The notes below the pieces were generated by a model, which was not told the DNA's origin, made no database searches, and saw only the letters and a program-made list of their open reading frames with translations. Both the position numbers and the translations under genes were made by a program. This document shows, piece by piece, positions 18,408 to 26,749 of a stretch of DNA of 53,153 nt. Source of the stretch: an uncultured Prevotellaceae bacterium (GTDB lineage: Bacteria > Bacteroidota > Bacteroidia > Bacteroidales > Bacteroidaceae); contig CAMHNI010000022.1 in the NCBI GenBank assembly GCA_946186505.1, forward strand, positions 1 through 53,153, written 5' to 3'. Every line of letters starts with the position of its first letter. The stretch's first letter is position 1.

Positions 18408-19115
18408 ATGACAGACAACAGCTTAAACAATTATTTAGACGAAATAGGGCGCGAACAGCTACTTTCCGACGAAGAGGAGCGTCAGCTGAGCGAGCGCATC
18501 CTGAAAGGCGACCAGCGTGCTGCAGGCCGGCTGGTGCAGGCCAATCTCCGTTTTGTGGTGAAGATTGCGGGGTACTATCGCGGACAGGGTCTTGAACTCG
18601 ACGACCTCATCAGTGAGGGCAATATCGGTCTGATGGCCGCCTCGGTGAAGTTCGATGCCCGTCACGGCACGCGCTTTGTCAATTTCTCTGCACCCTACGT
18701 TCGCCGCCAGATAGAACGGGCCATTGAACAACAGAATGGTATATACAAGATACCTAAGGACGCCGGCCGTCAGGCTCTCCGTGACGGGCGGCCTGTCTCC
18801 GTCGATGCGCCGTTGGGCAGTCGTTCCAACATGAGTCTGCTCTCTGTCCTGGTGAACCGCGATGCTCCCCAGGCTGACGAGCGCGTCTATAACGAGGCCA
18901 TTGAGAACGCCGTTGAGTTTGCCCTGCTGTCGCTCACTGAGCGCGAGTCGCAGGTCATCAACCGCTTCTTCGGGCTCGACCGTGAGCATGAGACGATGGC
19001 CGAGATTGCCGAAGACCTGGGACTGAAGCGTGAGCGTGTCCGTCAGATCCGTAACCGTGCTATCCGGCGGCTGAGGAAGTCTTACCGTCTTAAGCTGGCT
19101 GAGTATAAGAAATAA
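18408..19115 (+). CDS. Short sigma-70 family RNA polymerase sigma factor
   Basis: 235 residues. It has regions 1.2-2 ('NNYLDEIGREQLLSDEEERQL', 'QANLRFVVKIAGYYRGQGLELDDLISEGNIGLM', 'RFVNFSAPYVRRQIERAI') and region 4 ('LTERESQVINRFFGL', HTH 'AEIAEDLGLKRERVRQIRNRAIRRLR'). The segment between them is short: most of region 3 of primary Bacteroidetes sigma factors (about 287 residues) is absent, although a 'SVDAPLG....SLLSVLVN' remnant of region 3.2 remains. I read it as a secondary RpoD-like factor; whether it is the main sigma of this organism cannot be judged from the window. It lies 5 nt upstream of map. Confidence 0.88.
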   Translation: MTDNSLNNYLDEIGREQLLSDEEERQLSERILKGDQRAAGRLVQANLRFVVKIAGYYRGQGLELDDLISEGNIGLMAASVKFDARHGTRFVNFSAPYVRRQIERAIEQQNGIYKIPKDAGRQALRDGRPVSVDAPLGSRSNMSLLSVLVNRDAPQADERVYNEAIENAVEFALLSLTERESQVINRFFGLDREHETMAEIAEDLGLKRERVRQIRNRAIRRLRKSYRLKLAEYKK

Positions 19116-19120
19116 CAGAG

Positions 19121-20005
19121 ATGAACACTATGTCAAAAAAGAGAAGATGGCACTGCCTGTCCGGTCAGGAACCGACAGACTTGGACCGGCAGGTAATGTA
19201 CTGGGAAAGTAAGGGGAAACTGGTGCCAACCCGTGAACTGATTAAGACCCCTGAGCAGATTGAGGGTATCCGCCGGGCGGGTGTTGTCAATACCGGTGTG
19301 CTTGACGAGGTGGCCAAGAACATACATGCCGGTATGTCAACGCTGGAGATTGACCAGATTTGCCGCCGTTACTGCGAGGAGCACAATGCTATTCCGGCCT
19401 GTCTGAACTATGGCGGTGACGAGGAAACGCCTCCGTTTCCCATGTCGGTCTGTACGAGCATCAACGAAGTGGTGTGTCACGGAGTACCCAAGGCTGAGGA
19501 TGTGTTAGAAGAGGGTGATATCATCAATGTGGATTTCACTACTATTCTTGACGGCTACTATGCTGATGCCTCTCGTATGTTTATCATAGGGAAGACGACA
19601 CCCGAGAAAGAACAGTTGGTACGTGTAGCCCGTGAATGTCTGGAGATAGGTATGGAAGCTGCCAAGCCGTTTGGTTTTGTGGGTGATATCGGCCACGCCA
19701 TTCAAAAGCACTGTAAGAAATATGGTTATGGTATTGTGCGAGACTTGGCTGGTCACGGCGTGGGCTTGCAGTTCCATGAGGAACCTGATGTCGATCATTA
19801 CGGTCATCGAGGAACGGGCATGCTACTTGTTCCCGGAATGGTGTTCACTATTGAACCAATGATTAATATGGGAACGTGGAAAGTCTTCATAGATGCCGAC
19901 GATCCCTATGGCTGGGAAGTTATCACTGAAGACGAGAAGCCCAGTGCACAATGGGAGCATACCTTGTTGATGACCGACCACGGCGTTGAGGTGCTGACGT
20001 ACTGA
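19121..20005 (+). CDS. map: Type I methionine aminopeptidase
   Basis: 294 residues. It removes the initiator Met from nascent proteins using a two-metal site. The five metal ligands are visible: Asp in 'IINVDFTTILDGYYADAS' (two Asp), His in 'AGHGVGLQFHEEP', Glu in 'VFTIEPM' and Glu in 'QWEHTLL'. The conserved substrate His is in 'VVCHGVP'. It carries an N-terminal extension of about 40 residues (MNTMSKKRRWHCLSGQ...) before the catalytic core. Only 5 nt separate it from the sigma-factor gene, so the two are probably one transcript. It converges on serS. Confidence 0.95.
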   Translation: MNTMSKKRRWHCLSGQEPTDLDRQVMYWESKGKLVPTRELIKTPEQIEGIRRAGVVNTGVLDEVAKNIHAGMSTLEIDQICRRYCEEHNAIPACLNYGGDEETPPFPMSVCTSINEVVCHGVPKAEDVLEEGDIINVDFTTILDGYYADASRMFIIGKTTPEKEQLVRVARECLEIGMEAAKPFGFVGDIGHAIQKHCKKYGYGIVRDLAGHGVGLQFHEEPDVDHYGHRGTGMLLVPGMVFTIEPMINMGTWKVFIDADDPYGWEVITEDEKPSAQWEHTLLMTDHGVEVLTY

Positions 20006-20034
20006 CGTACATCAGCAGCCTCGGTCGCGTAGTG

Positions 20035-21354
20035 TCAGTCAATGATCTCAAAGCCTGTGTAGGGTACAAGGGCCTTGGGTATGCGGATGCCTTCGGGAGT
20101 CTGATTGTTCTCCAGGAGTGCAGCGACGATGCGTGGCAGGGCGAGCGCCGAACCGTTCAGCGTATGGCACAGTTCGGTCTTCTTGGTGTCCTGACGGCGG
20201 TAGCGGCACTTCAGACGGTTGGCCTGATAGGTATCGAAGTTGGATACCGAAGATACTTCCAGCCAGCGGCCCTGAGCCTCCGAAAAAACTTCAAAGTCGT
20301 AGCAAATAGCACTGGTAAACGACTGGTCTCCACCACATAACAGCAAAATGCGGTAGGGAAGCTCTAACTTCTTGAGCAGCCCCTCAACGTGCTCCAGCAT
20401 CTCGCGGTGGCTCTCCTTGGAGTGCTCAGGTTTGTCGATGCGCACAATCTCAATCTTCGAAAATTCATGCAGACGGTTCAGGCCACGCACGTCCTTACCA
20501 TACGAGCCGGCCTCGCGGCGGAAACACTCGGTGTAGGCGCAGTTCTTGATGGGCAGCTGGGCCTCGTCGAGGATGACGTCGCGGTAGATGTTCGTTACAG
20601 GCACCTCTGCTGTAGGAATGAGATAGAAGTCGTCAACCTCGCAGTGGTACATTTGGCCCTCCTTGTCGGGCAGCTGGCCAGTGCCGTAGCCCGAGGCGGC
20701 GTTGACCACCGTCGGCGGCATAATTTCCGTATAGCCGCTCTTGGCAGCCTCGGCCAGGAAGAAGTTGATAAGGGCACGCTGCAGCTGGGCACCCTTGCCG
20801 ATATAGACGGGGAAGCCGGCACCCGTGATCTTCACGCCCAGGTCGAAGTCGATGAGGTTGTACTTCTTGGCTAGTTCCCAGTGGGGCAGTGGATTGTCAA
20901 TGCCCAAGGAGGGGTTGACCGTCCAGTTGCCCACCGTGTCCTCAGCCGTACACTCCTTCAGGTTTGACTTCACCACGCGGTTGTCCTCGGCGGCAGCACC
21001 TTCGGGCACCTCGTCGTAGGGGATGTTGGGAATCTGGCAGAGCAGGGTGTTCATATCCTGCTGGGCCTTGGCCATCTGTTCCTCCAGTTGCTTGTTGGTC
21101 TCCTTCATCTTGGATACGTTCTCCTTGATGGCATCAGCCTCGGCTTTCTTGCCTTCCTTCATGAGCGCACCAATCTGTGCGGCCATCTTCTTGGCCTCCG
21201 ACAGGTTCTTGTCCAGTTCCTGCTGAGCCTCGCGGCGTTGTTTATCTACTGCCAGCACCTGCTCGATGGCCTCGCGGGCACCTTTGAAGTGTTTCTTCTC
21301 GAGTCCCTTTACGACACGTTCAGTTTCCTCACTGATAAGTTTGAGTGTTAACAT
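20035..21354 (-). CDS. serS: Seryl-tRNA synthetase
   Basis: 439 residues, full length. The N-terminal antiparallel coiled-coil arm that contacts the long variable arm of tRNA-Ser covers about residues 25-110 (rich in K/E/Q, 'NLSEAKKMAAQIGALMKEGKKAEADAIKENV'). The class II core has motif 2 ('TECFRREAGSYGKDVRGLNRLHEFSKIEIVRI') and motif 3 ('HTLNGSALALPRIVAALLENNQ'). It charges tRNA-Ser, including the tRNA-Ser(TGA) at 41241. It has its own promoter upstream, divergent from ypfJ. Confidence 0.97.
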   Translation of the reverse strand: MLTLKLISEETERVVKGLEKKHFKGAREAIEQVLAVDKQRREAQQELDKNLSEAKKMAAQIGALMKEGKKAEADAIKENVSKMKETNKQLEEQMAKAQQDMNTLLCQIPNIPYDEVPEGAAAEDNRVVKSNLKECTAEDTVGNWTVNPSLGIDNPLPHWELAKKYNLIDFDLGVKITGAGFPVYIGKGAQLQRALINFFLAEAAKSGYTEIMPPTVVNAASGYGTGQLPDKEGQMYHCEVDDFYLIPTAEVPVTNIYRDVILDEAQLPIKNCAYTECFRREAGSYGKDVRGLNRLHEFSKIEIVRIDKPEHSKESHREMLEHVEGLLKKLELPYRILLLCGGDQSFTSAICYDFEVFSEAQGRWLEVSSVSNFDTYQANRLKCRYRRQDTKKTELCHTLNGSALALPRIVAALLENNQTPEGIRIPKALVPYTGFEIID

Positions 21355-21400
21355 AAAGTCAATTTACGATTTACAAATTTTCTATTTACCAAATTTGTGT

Positions 21401-21432
21401 GCAAAAGTACAAAAAAGCGGGCGAACAGCAAA
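21401..21432 (-). promoter_or_regulatory. Promoter of serS
   Basis: On the minus strand: TTTG (21432-21429), 19-nt spacer, TACTTTTGC (21409-21401), a full match to the Bacteroidetes -33/-7 consensus. The resulting leader is about 45 nt long. Confidence 0.75.
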
Positions 21433-21447
21433 GAAAATGCGCCCGAA

Positions 21448-21480
21448 TTTGCCGTTTTATTATTTTTTTCTTAACTTTGC
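21448..21480 (+). promoter_or_regulatory. Promoter of ypfJ
   Basis: TTTG (21448-21451), 20-nt spacer, TAACTTTGC (21472-21480); full consensus match, 31 nt before the ATG. It overlaps back to back with the serS promoter region. Confidence 0.75.
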
Positions 21481-21511
21481 AAACAGAATAACCATTTAAA
21501 AACAAACTGAT

Positions 21512-22381
21512 ATGAAATTAGACGGAAGAAGAGAGAGCTCAAACGTGGAAGATCGCCGCGGTATGAGCACAGGAACAAAAGCCGGTTTAGGCTTGGGTGG
21601 TATCCTTATTGCTGCCTTGTTTGCATGGATGAGTGGTGGCGACCCGATGCAGGCCGTTGTCCAGGGTGTCCAGGAGTCGATGTCGCAGCAGACGGAAACC
21701 ATTGACGAGCAGAATTTTACCGAGGAGGAGCAGGAGCTTGCCTCTGACTGTAAGAAAATCTTGGCCTCGACCGAGGATGTGTGGACTGAAGTGTTCCAGC
21801 AGATGGGCGGCACCTATACGTCACCGACGCTGGTGCTGTTTACCAACCAGGTCAATTCGGCCTGTGGCTCGGCTTCGGCTGCTGTCGGTCCCTTCTATTG
21901 CTCGGGCGACCAGAAACTGTATGTTGACCTCTCGTTCTTCACCCAGATGAAACGTCAGCTCGGTGTCGAAGGCAATACCTTTGCCTATGCTTACGTCATT
22001 GCCCACGAGATAGGCCACCATGTGGAATACCTGACGGGAACGTTGAACAAAGCCCATTCGGCTATGAATCAGACGGACAAGGTGACGGCCAACCAGCTCA
22101 GCGTCCGCCTGGAGTTGCTGGCCGACTACTATGCCGGCGTTTGGGCACACTATGAGGATAAGATGAACCACTCGATGGAGTACGGCGACTTGGAGAAAGG
22201 TCTCGAACTGGCCAAGGCCATCGGCGACGACTGGCTGCAGAAGAAAGCTCAGGGACGTGCTACGCCAGAGTCATTCACCCACGGCACCAGTGACCAGCGT
22301 AAGCGCTGGCTGCGTCGCGGCTATGAGACGGGTGATATGAACACTTCGACCTTCGCGGTGAAGAACTACAACGACCTGTAA
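21512..22381 (+). CDS. ypfJ: YpfJ-family neutral zinc metallopeptidase
   Basis: 289 residues of the putative neutral zinc metallopeptidase family (YpfJ). It begins with the family signature 'MKLDGRRESSNVEDRRG', then one membrane segment at about residues 29-45 (GLGLGGILIAALFAWM), and carries the gluzincin-like 'AHEIGHHVE' zinc-binding site at about residue 165, with 'LELLADYYAG' supplying the third ligand region. Likely a single-pass inner-membrane protein with its protease domain outside the cytoplasm; the substrate is unknown. It converges on rlmH with adjoining stop codons and no spacer. Confidence 0.92.
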   Translation: MKLDGRRESSNVEDRRGMSTGTKAGLGLGGILIAALFAWMSGGDPMQAVVQGVQESMSQQTETIDEQNFTEEEQELASDCKKILASTEDVWTEVFQQMGGTYTSPTLVLFTNQVNSACGSASAAVGPFYCSGDQKLYVDLSFFTQMKRQLGVEGNTFAYAYVIAHEIGHHVEYLTGTLNKAHSAMNQTDKVTANQLSVRLELLADYYAGVWAHYEDKMNHSMEYGDLEKGLELAKAIGDDWLQKKAQGRATPESFTHGTSDQRKRWLRRGYETGDMNTSTFAVKNYNDL

Positions 22382-22852
22382 TTACTCGTGGTGGTAAGGC
22401 TCGCCCTTGATGATGGTGCAAGCACGATAGACCTGTTCGGTGAAGACGAGCCGTATCATCTGATGTGAGAATGTCATCCGCGACAGCGACAGCTGCTCGT
22501 TGGCACGGGCATAGACGGCAGGTGAAAAGCCATACGGCCCTCCGATGATGAAGATCAGTCGGCGGGCCGTATTTCGTTTCTGTTCTATCCAGCGTGCAAA
22601 CTCGATGCTGCGCAGTTCACGGCCATGCTCGTCGAGCAGCACGACGGTGTCCGACGGCTGTATTTGCTTGAGTATGAGTTCGCCCTCGGCGGTCTTCTTC
22701 TGCTCCTCCGTCAGGCTCTTAGTATTTTTTAGCTCGGGAATGGTCATCAGTTCGAAGGGCATATAGTGGCCGATGCGCTCGACGTAGTCGTTTATGCCGG
22801 CTGCAAAATGTTTGTCAGTGGTCTTACCGACCAGTATCAGCAGTGTCTTCAT
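22382..22852 (-). CDS. rlmH: 23S rRNA pseudouridine(1915)-N3 methyltransferase
   Basis: 156 residues, the normal length of RlmH. The SPOUT fold shows the SAM-binding 'FIIGGPYGFSPAVYARA' and the C-terminal 'LSRMTFSHQMIRLVFTEQVYRACTIIKGEPYHHE', which is highly conserved in the family. It methylates pseudouridine 1915 in helix 69 of 23S rRNA in the assembled 70S ribosome. It lies downstream of the galactose operon, from which a terminator separates it. Confidence 0.97.
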   Translation of the reverse strand: MKTLLILVGKTTDKHFAAGINDYVERIGHYMPFELMTIPELKNTKSLTEEQKKTAEGELILKQIQPSDTVVLLDEHGRELRSIEFARWIEQKRNTARRLIFIIGGPYGFSPAVYARANEQLSLSRMTFSHQMIRLVFTEQVYRACTIIKGEPYHHE

Positions 22853-22895
22853 ACTGTTACGGTATAATGTGAAATGATGAGAATTGGTCTATACT

Positions 22896-22931
22896 AAAAA
22901 GACATCGGGAGCAGACTCTCGATGTCTTTTT
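22896..22931. terminator. Bidirectional intrinsic terminator after galK
   Basis: A 12-bp perfect stem AAAAAGACATCG / CGATGTCTTTTT around a 12-nt loop. Leftward transcripts from galK end in a T run; a strong terminator just downstream of galK (stop at 22960). Confidence 0.85.
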
Positions 22932-22959
22932 ATAATTAGTATGTATCTTGCTTAAGCAT

Positions 22960-24126
22960 TTAGCAGAGGCGGCGTGAACCGTCACCGATGACGACGTCGA
23001 TGACCTCGGGCTCATGGCCATACTTGGCAGCAAATTTAGCCTTGGCATCAGCGATGAACTTGTTATACAAGTCAGCACGTACCAGGTTGATGGTGCAGCC
23101 ACCGAAGCCGCCACCCATAATACGAGAACCGGTAACACCGTTCTCCTTGGCCAGGTCGTTCAGGTAGTCCAGCTCTTCGCAGCTGACCTCGTATTCCTTT
23201 GACAGGCCATAGTGGGTTTCGAACATCTTCTGGCCAACGGTCTCATAGTCGCCAGCCAGCAGGGCGTCGCAGACAGCCAGTACGCGGTCTTTCTCGCCTA
23301 ATACGAAGTGAGCACGGGTGTAGTCCTCCTCACCAACCTCGGCACGGACTTCCTCAAGCTGCTCCCAGGTGCAGTCGCGCAGGGTCTCGAACTTGCCCTC
23401 CGGGTGCTTGGCCTGGATGGCCTTCACAACGTTCTCGCAGGAGTTGCGGCGGTCGTTGTAGGGAGAACCGGCCAGTTCGTGCTTCACCTTACTATTGAGC
23501 AGCACCAGACGATAGCCGTCGGGCTTGAAGGGGAAGTACTCGAACTCGCGGCTGCGGCAGTCGAGGCGCATCAGGCAACCGGCCTTGCCGAAGACAGAGG
23601 CGAACTGGTCCATGATACCGCAGTTCACGCCGCAGTAGTTGTGCTCAGTAGCCTGTCCGGCCAGCACCATGTCCCACTGCGAGACCTTGTTCTCACCGAA
23701 AAGGTCGTTCAGACCGCAGGCGAAGCAGCTTTCCATAGCGGCAGAAGAAGACATACCGGCACCGAGGGGCACATCACCGGCGAAGGCAATGTTGAATCCC
23801 TTTACAGGAACGCCGAGTTTCTGGAACTCCTTGGCGATACCGTAGATGTAGCGTGCCCAGCTGGCCTTGGGGCCTGCAGGGTCGTCAAGGTGGAAATCCA
23901 CACGGTCCTTCAGGTCGATGGCGTAGGCCATGACGGTATCTTCTGTTCCGTTGACGCGCATTTCAGCGGTGATGCCCTTGTCAACGGCTCCGGGGAATAC
24001 GAATCCGCCGTTATAGTCGGTGTGCTCACCAATCAGGTTGATACGACCGGGCGATGTGTAAACGTTACCCGTCTGTCCGTCGAAGTGCTTGATGAAGCGG
24101 CTTCTTACAAATTCAATGTCAATCAT
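22960..24126 (-). CDS. galK: Galactokinase
   Basis: 388 residues. GHMP-kinase family: the galactokinase signature 'GRINLIGEHTDYNGG' near residue 28, the P-loop-like 'GDVPLGAGMSSSAAMES', and the C-terminal 'GSRIMGGGFGGCTINLV'. It phosphorylates alpha-D-galactose at C1 with ATP, the first committed step of the Leloir pathway in the cytoplasm. It is the last gene of a leftward operon (mutarotase, sugar transporter, galactokinase), 37 nt after the transporter gene, and is followed by a terminator. Confidence 0.97.
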   Translation of the reverse strand: MIDIEFVRSRFIKHFDGQTGNVYTSPGRINLIGEHTDYNGGFVFPGAVDKGITAEMRVNGTEDTVMAYAIDLKDRVDFHLDDPAGPKASWARYIYGIAKEFQKLGVPVKGFNIAFAGDVPLGAGMSSSAAMESCFACGLNDLFGENKVSQWDMVLAGQATEHNYCGVNCGIMDQFASVFGKAGCLMRLDCRSREFEYFPFKPDGYRLVLLNSKVKHELAGSPYNDRRNSCENVVKAIQAKHPEGKFETLRDCTWEQLEEVRAEVGEEDYTRAHFVLGEKDRVLAVCDALLAGDYETVGQKMFETHYGLSKEYEVSCEELDYLNDLAKENGVTGSRIMGGGFGGCTINLVRADLYNKFIADAKAKFAAKYGHEPEVIDVVIGDGSRRLC

Positions 24127-24163
24127 GTTTTTTATTTTTAGTTATATGTTAGAGATGTTGTTA

Positions 24164-25408
24164 TTATTTCGCACTGATGCCAATCTTGCTACCGAAGTTG
24201 CAGAACCAGATGATGTAGGCGTAGAATACGAACATGGCGCAGAGGGCGATGATGACACCGGCAGCATCAACGATGGCACCCATGACCGGCATGAGCAGAG
24301 CACCGCCGATAACTCCCGTGTTGATAACGCCAGAGGCAGCCTTCGTATGAGGACCAAGCTCCTGCAAACCCAGGTTGAAGATGAGGGGCCACATCACAGA
24401 GTGGAACAGACCGGCGGCGAGCATCAGCCAGATGCCGACCATTGACGTAGAGAGAATGAGCGACAAGGCGATGCAGAGAGCGCCGAGACACAGACAGGCC
24501 GTCAGCAGTTTACGCGGCTCGAACTTGGTGAGGATGCCGGCACCGACGAAACGACCTACCATCATACCGCCCCAGTAGAAGGCCAGGTAAGAGGTTGCCA
24601 TCGAGGCGCACTCAGCAGGGTTCATGTCGGGATAGAGCAGCGAGAAACGATAGGGGAGCATCGAGGGAACGCCGATCTCCACACCCATATACATGAAGAT
24701 GGCCAGAGCGCCGAGCCACACATGGGTATATTTGAACACGCTCGACTTGTACTCCTTCTTCTCGCCAGACTCTTCCTCGGCCTGCTTGCCTTCGTCAATC
24801 TTCGGCAGCTTCAGGAACACGAGAATACCACAGATGATGAGCGTGAAGATGCCCAATCCGAGGAACGGTCCGGGAACAGCGTCAGGCGTAGGTGCCTTTC
24901 CGGCGATGATGACGGTCGTGATAAAGATAGGTGCAACGGTCGTGGCGACTGAGTTCAGAGCCTGGGACAGCGTCATGCGGAAAGCACCGCTCTCGGGCTT
25001 ACCCAGCACCATCACGTAGGGGTTGGCCACATTCTGCAGCATCACCACACCCATAGCCACGATACACATAGAGAGCAGGAAAACAACATAGACATTGCTT
25101 CCAGCAGAGATTGCAGCATTGATACCAAAAGAGTTGATAACGAAGCCGATACCGGCAACGGCAAGACCTAAAAGGAGGGTGCCCTTATAGCCGATTTTGC
25201 TCATAAGCATTGCAAACGGTATTGCCAACAGATAGGCACCATAGAAGGCGGTATTGACATACTGTCCCTGCTGAGCCGTCAGGTGGAAAGCTTCAGAGAG
25301 GAACGCAATCATGGAGTTGTTCATCGTCGTGATGAATCCGATGAGGAAGCACACGATGAACACAATAATCAACGGGAACAGGTAGTTCGGAGTTTGCTTT
25401 TGTGACAT
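24164..25408 (-). CDS. FHS-family glucose/galactose MFS transporter
   Basis: 414 residues, about 12 membrane helices. The N-terminus 'LFPLIIVFIVCFLIGFITTMNNSMIAFL' and the following 'QQGQYVNTAFYGAYLLAIP' are typical of the fucose/glucose/galactose:H+ symporter (FHS) group, GluP/FucP-like. A hydrophilic loop rich in K/E (about residues 195-215) separates the two six-helix halves. Its position between the mutarotase and galactokinase genes argues for galactose (and/or glucose) uptake across the inner membrane. Confidence 0.92.
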   Translation of the reverse strand: MSQKQTPNYLFPLIIVFIVCFLIGFITTMNNSMIAFLSEAFHLTAQQGQYVNTAFYGAYLLAIPFAMLMSKIGYKGTLLLGLAVAGIGFVINSFGINAAISAGSNVYVVFLLSMCIVAMGVVMLQNVANPYVMVLGKPESGAFRMTLSQALNSVATTVAPIFITTVIIAGKAPTPDAVPGPFLGLGIFTLIICGILVFLKLPKIDEGKQAEEESGEKKEYKSSVFKYTHVWLGALAIFMYMGVEIGVPSMLPYRFSLLYPDMNPAECASMATSYLAFYWGGMMVGRFVGAGILTKFEPRKLLTACLCLGALCIALSLILSTSMVGIWLMLAAGLFHSVMWPLIFNLGLQELGPHTKAASGVINTGVIGGALLMPVMGAIVDAAGVIIALCAMFVFYAYIIWFCNFGSKIGISAK

Positions 25409-25440
25409 AACTTCTTATAGTTTTAAGGTTTGGTTTTTGG

Positions 25441-25540
25441 GATTTGAGTTTGAGGTTTGAGAATTGAGACTTGTTCCAGCAGCTTGGACTATACCAGAAG
25501 TATTTGGATATCTCAAATCTCAAACCTCAATACTTAAATC
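25441..25540. repeat. Imperfect inverted repeat between mutarotase and transporter genes
   Basis: Arms of about 28 nt built from TTTGAG-type words (25441-25468 and 25512-25540) face each other around a roughly 43-nt centre; the best block is TGAGGTTTGAGA. It sits inside the galactose operon, in the 143-nt gap upstream of the transporter. It could be a small MITE-like element or an mRNA hairpin that lowers or stabilises downstream expression. Confidence 0.6.
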
Positions 25541-25551
25541 AAATGATAATA

Positions 25552-26643
25552 TTACTCGACAACACCGAAGCGGTAGATGGTCTTCTGCTTATAGCGCTGG
25601 CCAGGATTCAGTACGACGCTGGGGAAGTAGGGACGGTTAGGCGAGTCGGGGAAGTGCTGGGCCTCGAAGCAGACGGCCGAGCGGCGGGGGAAGGTGGCGC
25701 CGTTGGCACCCTTGTAGCCGTTGAGGTAGTTGCCGGTGTAGAGCTGCATGCCTGGCTCGGTGGTGAACACCTCGAGCGTGCGGCCGCTCTTGGGCTCTGT
25801 CACGCGGGCGGCAAACGACAGCTCGCCCTCTTCCTGCTTGTTCAGCACGTAGTTGTGGTCGTAGCCGTTACCAAACTTAATCTGCTCGTTGTCGGCGTCA
25901 ATCTCCTGACCGAAGGTCTTCGGCGTGCGGAAGTCGAACGGCGTGCCATCGACCTTCAGAATTTCGCCTGTGGGAATGGCGGTGTCGTCGGTGGGCAGAT
26001 AGAAGTCGGCGTTGATCTCGCATATCTGGTCGTCAATCGTGGGTGTGGGGTCGGCGGTACCTGCCAGTGAGAAGAAGGCGTGGTGCGTCAGGTTGACAAT
26101 GGTCTTCTTGTTGGTCGTGGCCAGATACTCAATCACCAGCTCGTTCAGGTCGGTGAACGTAAACTCTACGGTGACGTCCAACTCGCCGGTGAAACCTTCT
26201 TCACCATAGCTGGAGATGCGGTGCAGTGCCAGCGAACGGGGACCCATCTGACGGGCGTCCCAGACTTTGGCGTTGAAGCCCACGGCTCCACCGTGCAGGT
26301 GGTTGGGGCCATTGTTGATGAACAGCTGGTACTCCTTGCCGTTCAGTGTGAACTGTCCCTTGCAGATTCGGTTGCCCCAGCGGCCGATGAGGGTCGAGAG
26401 GTAAGGCTCATTGCCGCTCGTAAGTTGCTGAATATTAGCATGTCCCTGAATCACATTGCCTACTTTTCCATCCTTGTCGGGAACCATAATTGCACAGATA
26501 GCACCACCGTAGTTGGAGATAGCAACTTCGTAGCCCTTACGGTTCTTTAGAATGTAAAGGTCGGTTTTCTTACCATTGATAGTGGTCTGGAAGTCCTCAC
26601 GCTTCAGACCACATAAATTCGCATTTTCTGTTGTGTTTGCCAT
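25552..26643 (-). CDS. galM: Aldose 1-epimerase (mutarotase)
   Basis: 363 residues, the typical size. GalM beta-sandwich signatures: 'LTSGNEPYLSTLIGRWGNRICKGQF' (substrate Arg), 'NGPNHLHGGAVGFNAKVWD' (catalytic His), 'VNLTHHAFFSLAG' (second His), 'YDHNYVLN', and near the end 'AVCFEAQHFPDSPNRPYFPSVVLNPGQRY' (catalytic Glu). It interconverts beta- and alpha-galactose so that galactokinase can use the alpha form. No signal peptide, so the protein is cytoplasmic. First gene of the galactose operon. Confidence 0.96.
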   Translation of the reverse strand: MANTTENANLCGLKREDFQTTINGKKTDLYILKNRKGYEVAISNYGGAICAIMVPDKDGKVGNVIQGHANIQQLTSGNEPYLSTLIGRWGNRICKGQFTLNGKEYQLFINNGPNHLHGGAVGFNAKVWDARQMGPRSLALHRISSYGEEGFTGELDVTVEFTFTDLNELVIEYLATTNKKTIVNLTHHAFFSLAGTADPTPTIDDQICEINADFYLPTDDTAIPTGEILKVDGTPFDFRTPKTFGQEIDADNEQIKFGNGYDHNYVLNKQEEGELSFAARVTEPKSGRTLEVFTTEPGMQLYTGNYLNGYKGANGATFPRRSAVCFEAQHFPDSPNRPYFPSVVLNPGQRYKQKTIYRFGVVE

Positions 26644-26749
26644 AACTGTTTGTTTTAAGTTAATGATATTTGCCTACAAAGTAACAAAAAATAAACCAAA
26701 CAAACGAATGAAACGCCGTTAAAAACGCTTACGAGAGTGTTAAAAACAC

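Noticed and set aside
20006..20034. Possible hairpin GCTGACGTAC/GTACATCAGC between map and serS
   Set aside because: One mismatch, overlaps the map stop codon and has no T tract; too weak to call a terminator.
23308..24141. 277-codon plus-strand frame opposite galK
   Set aside because: Antisense to an unmistakable galactokinase.
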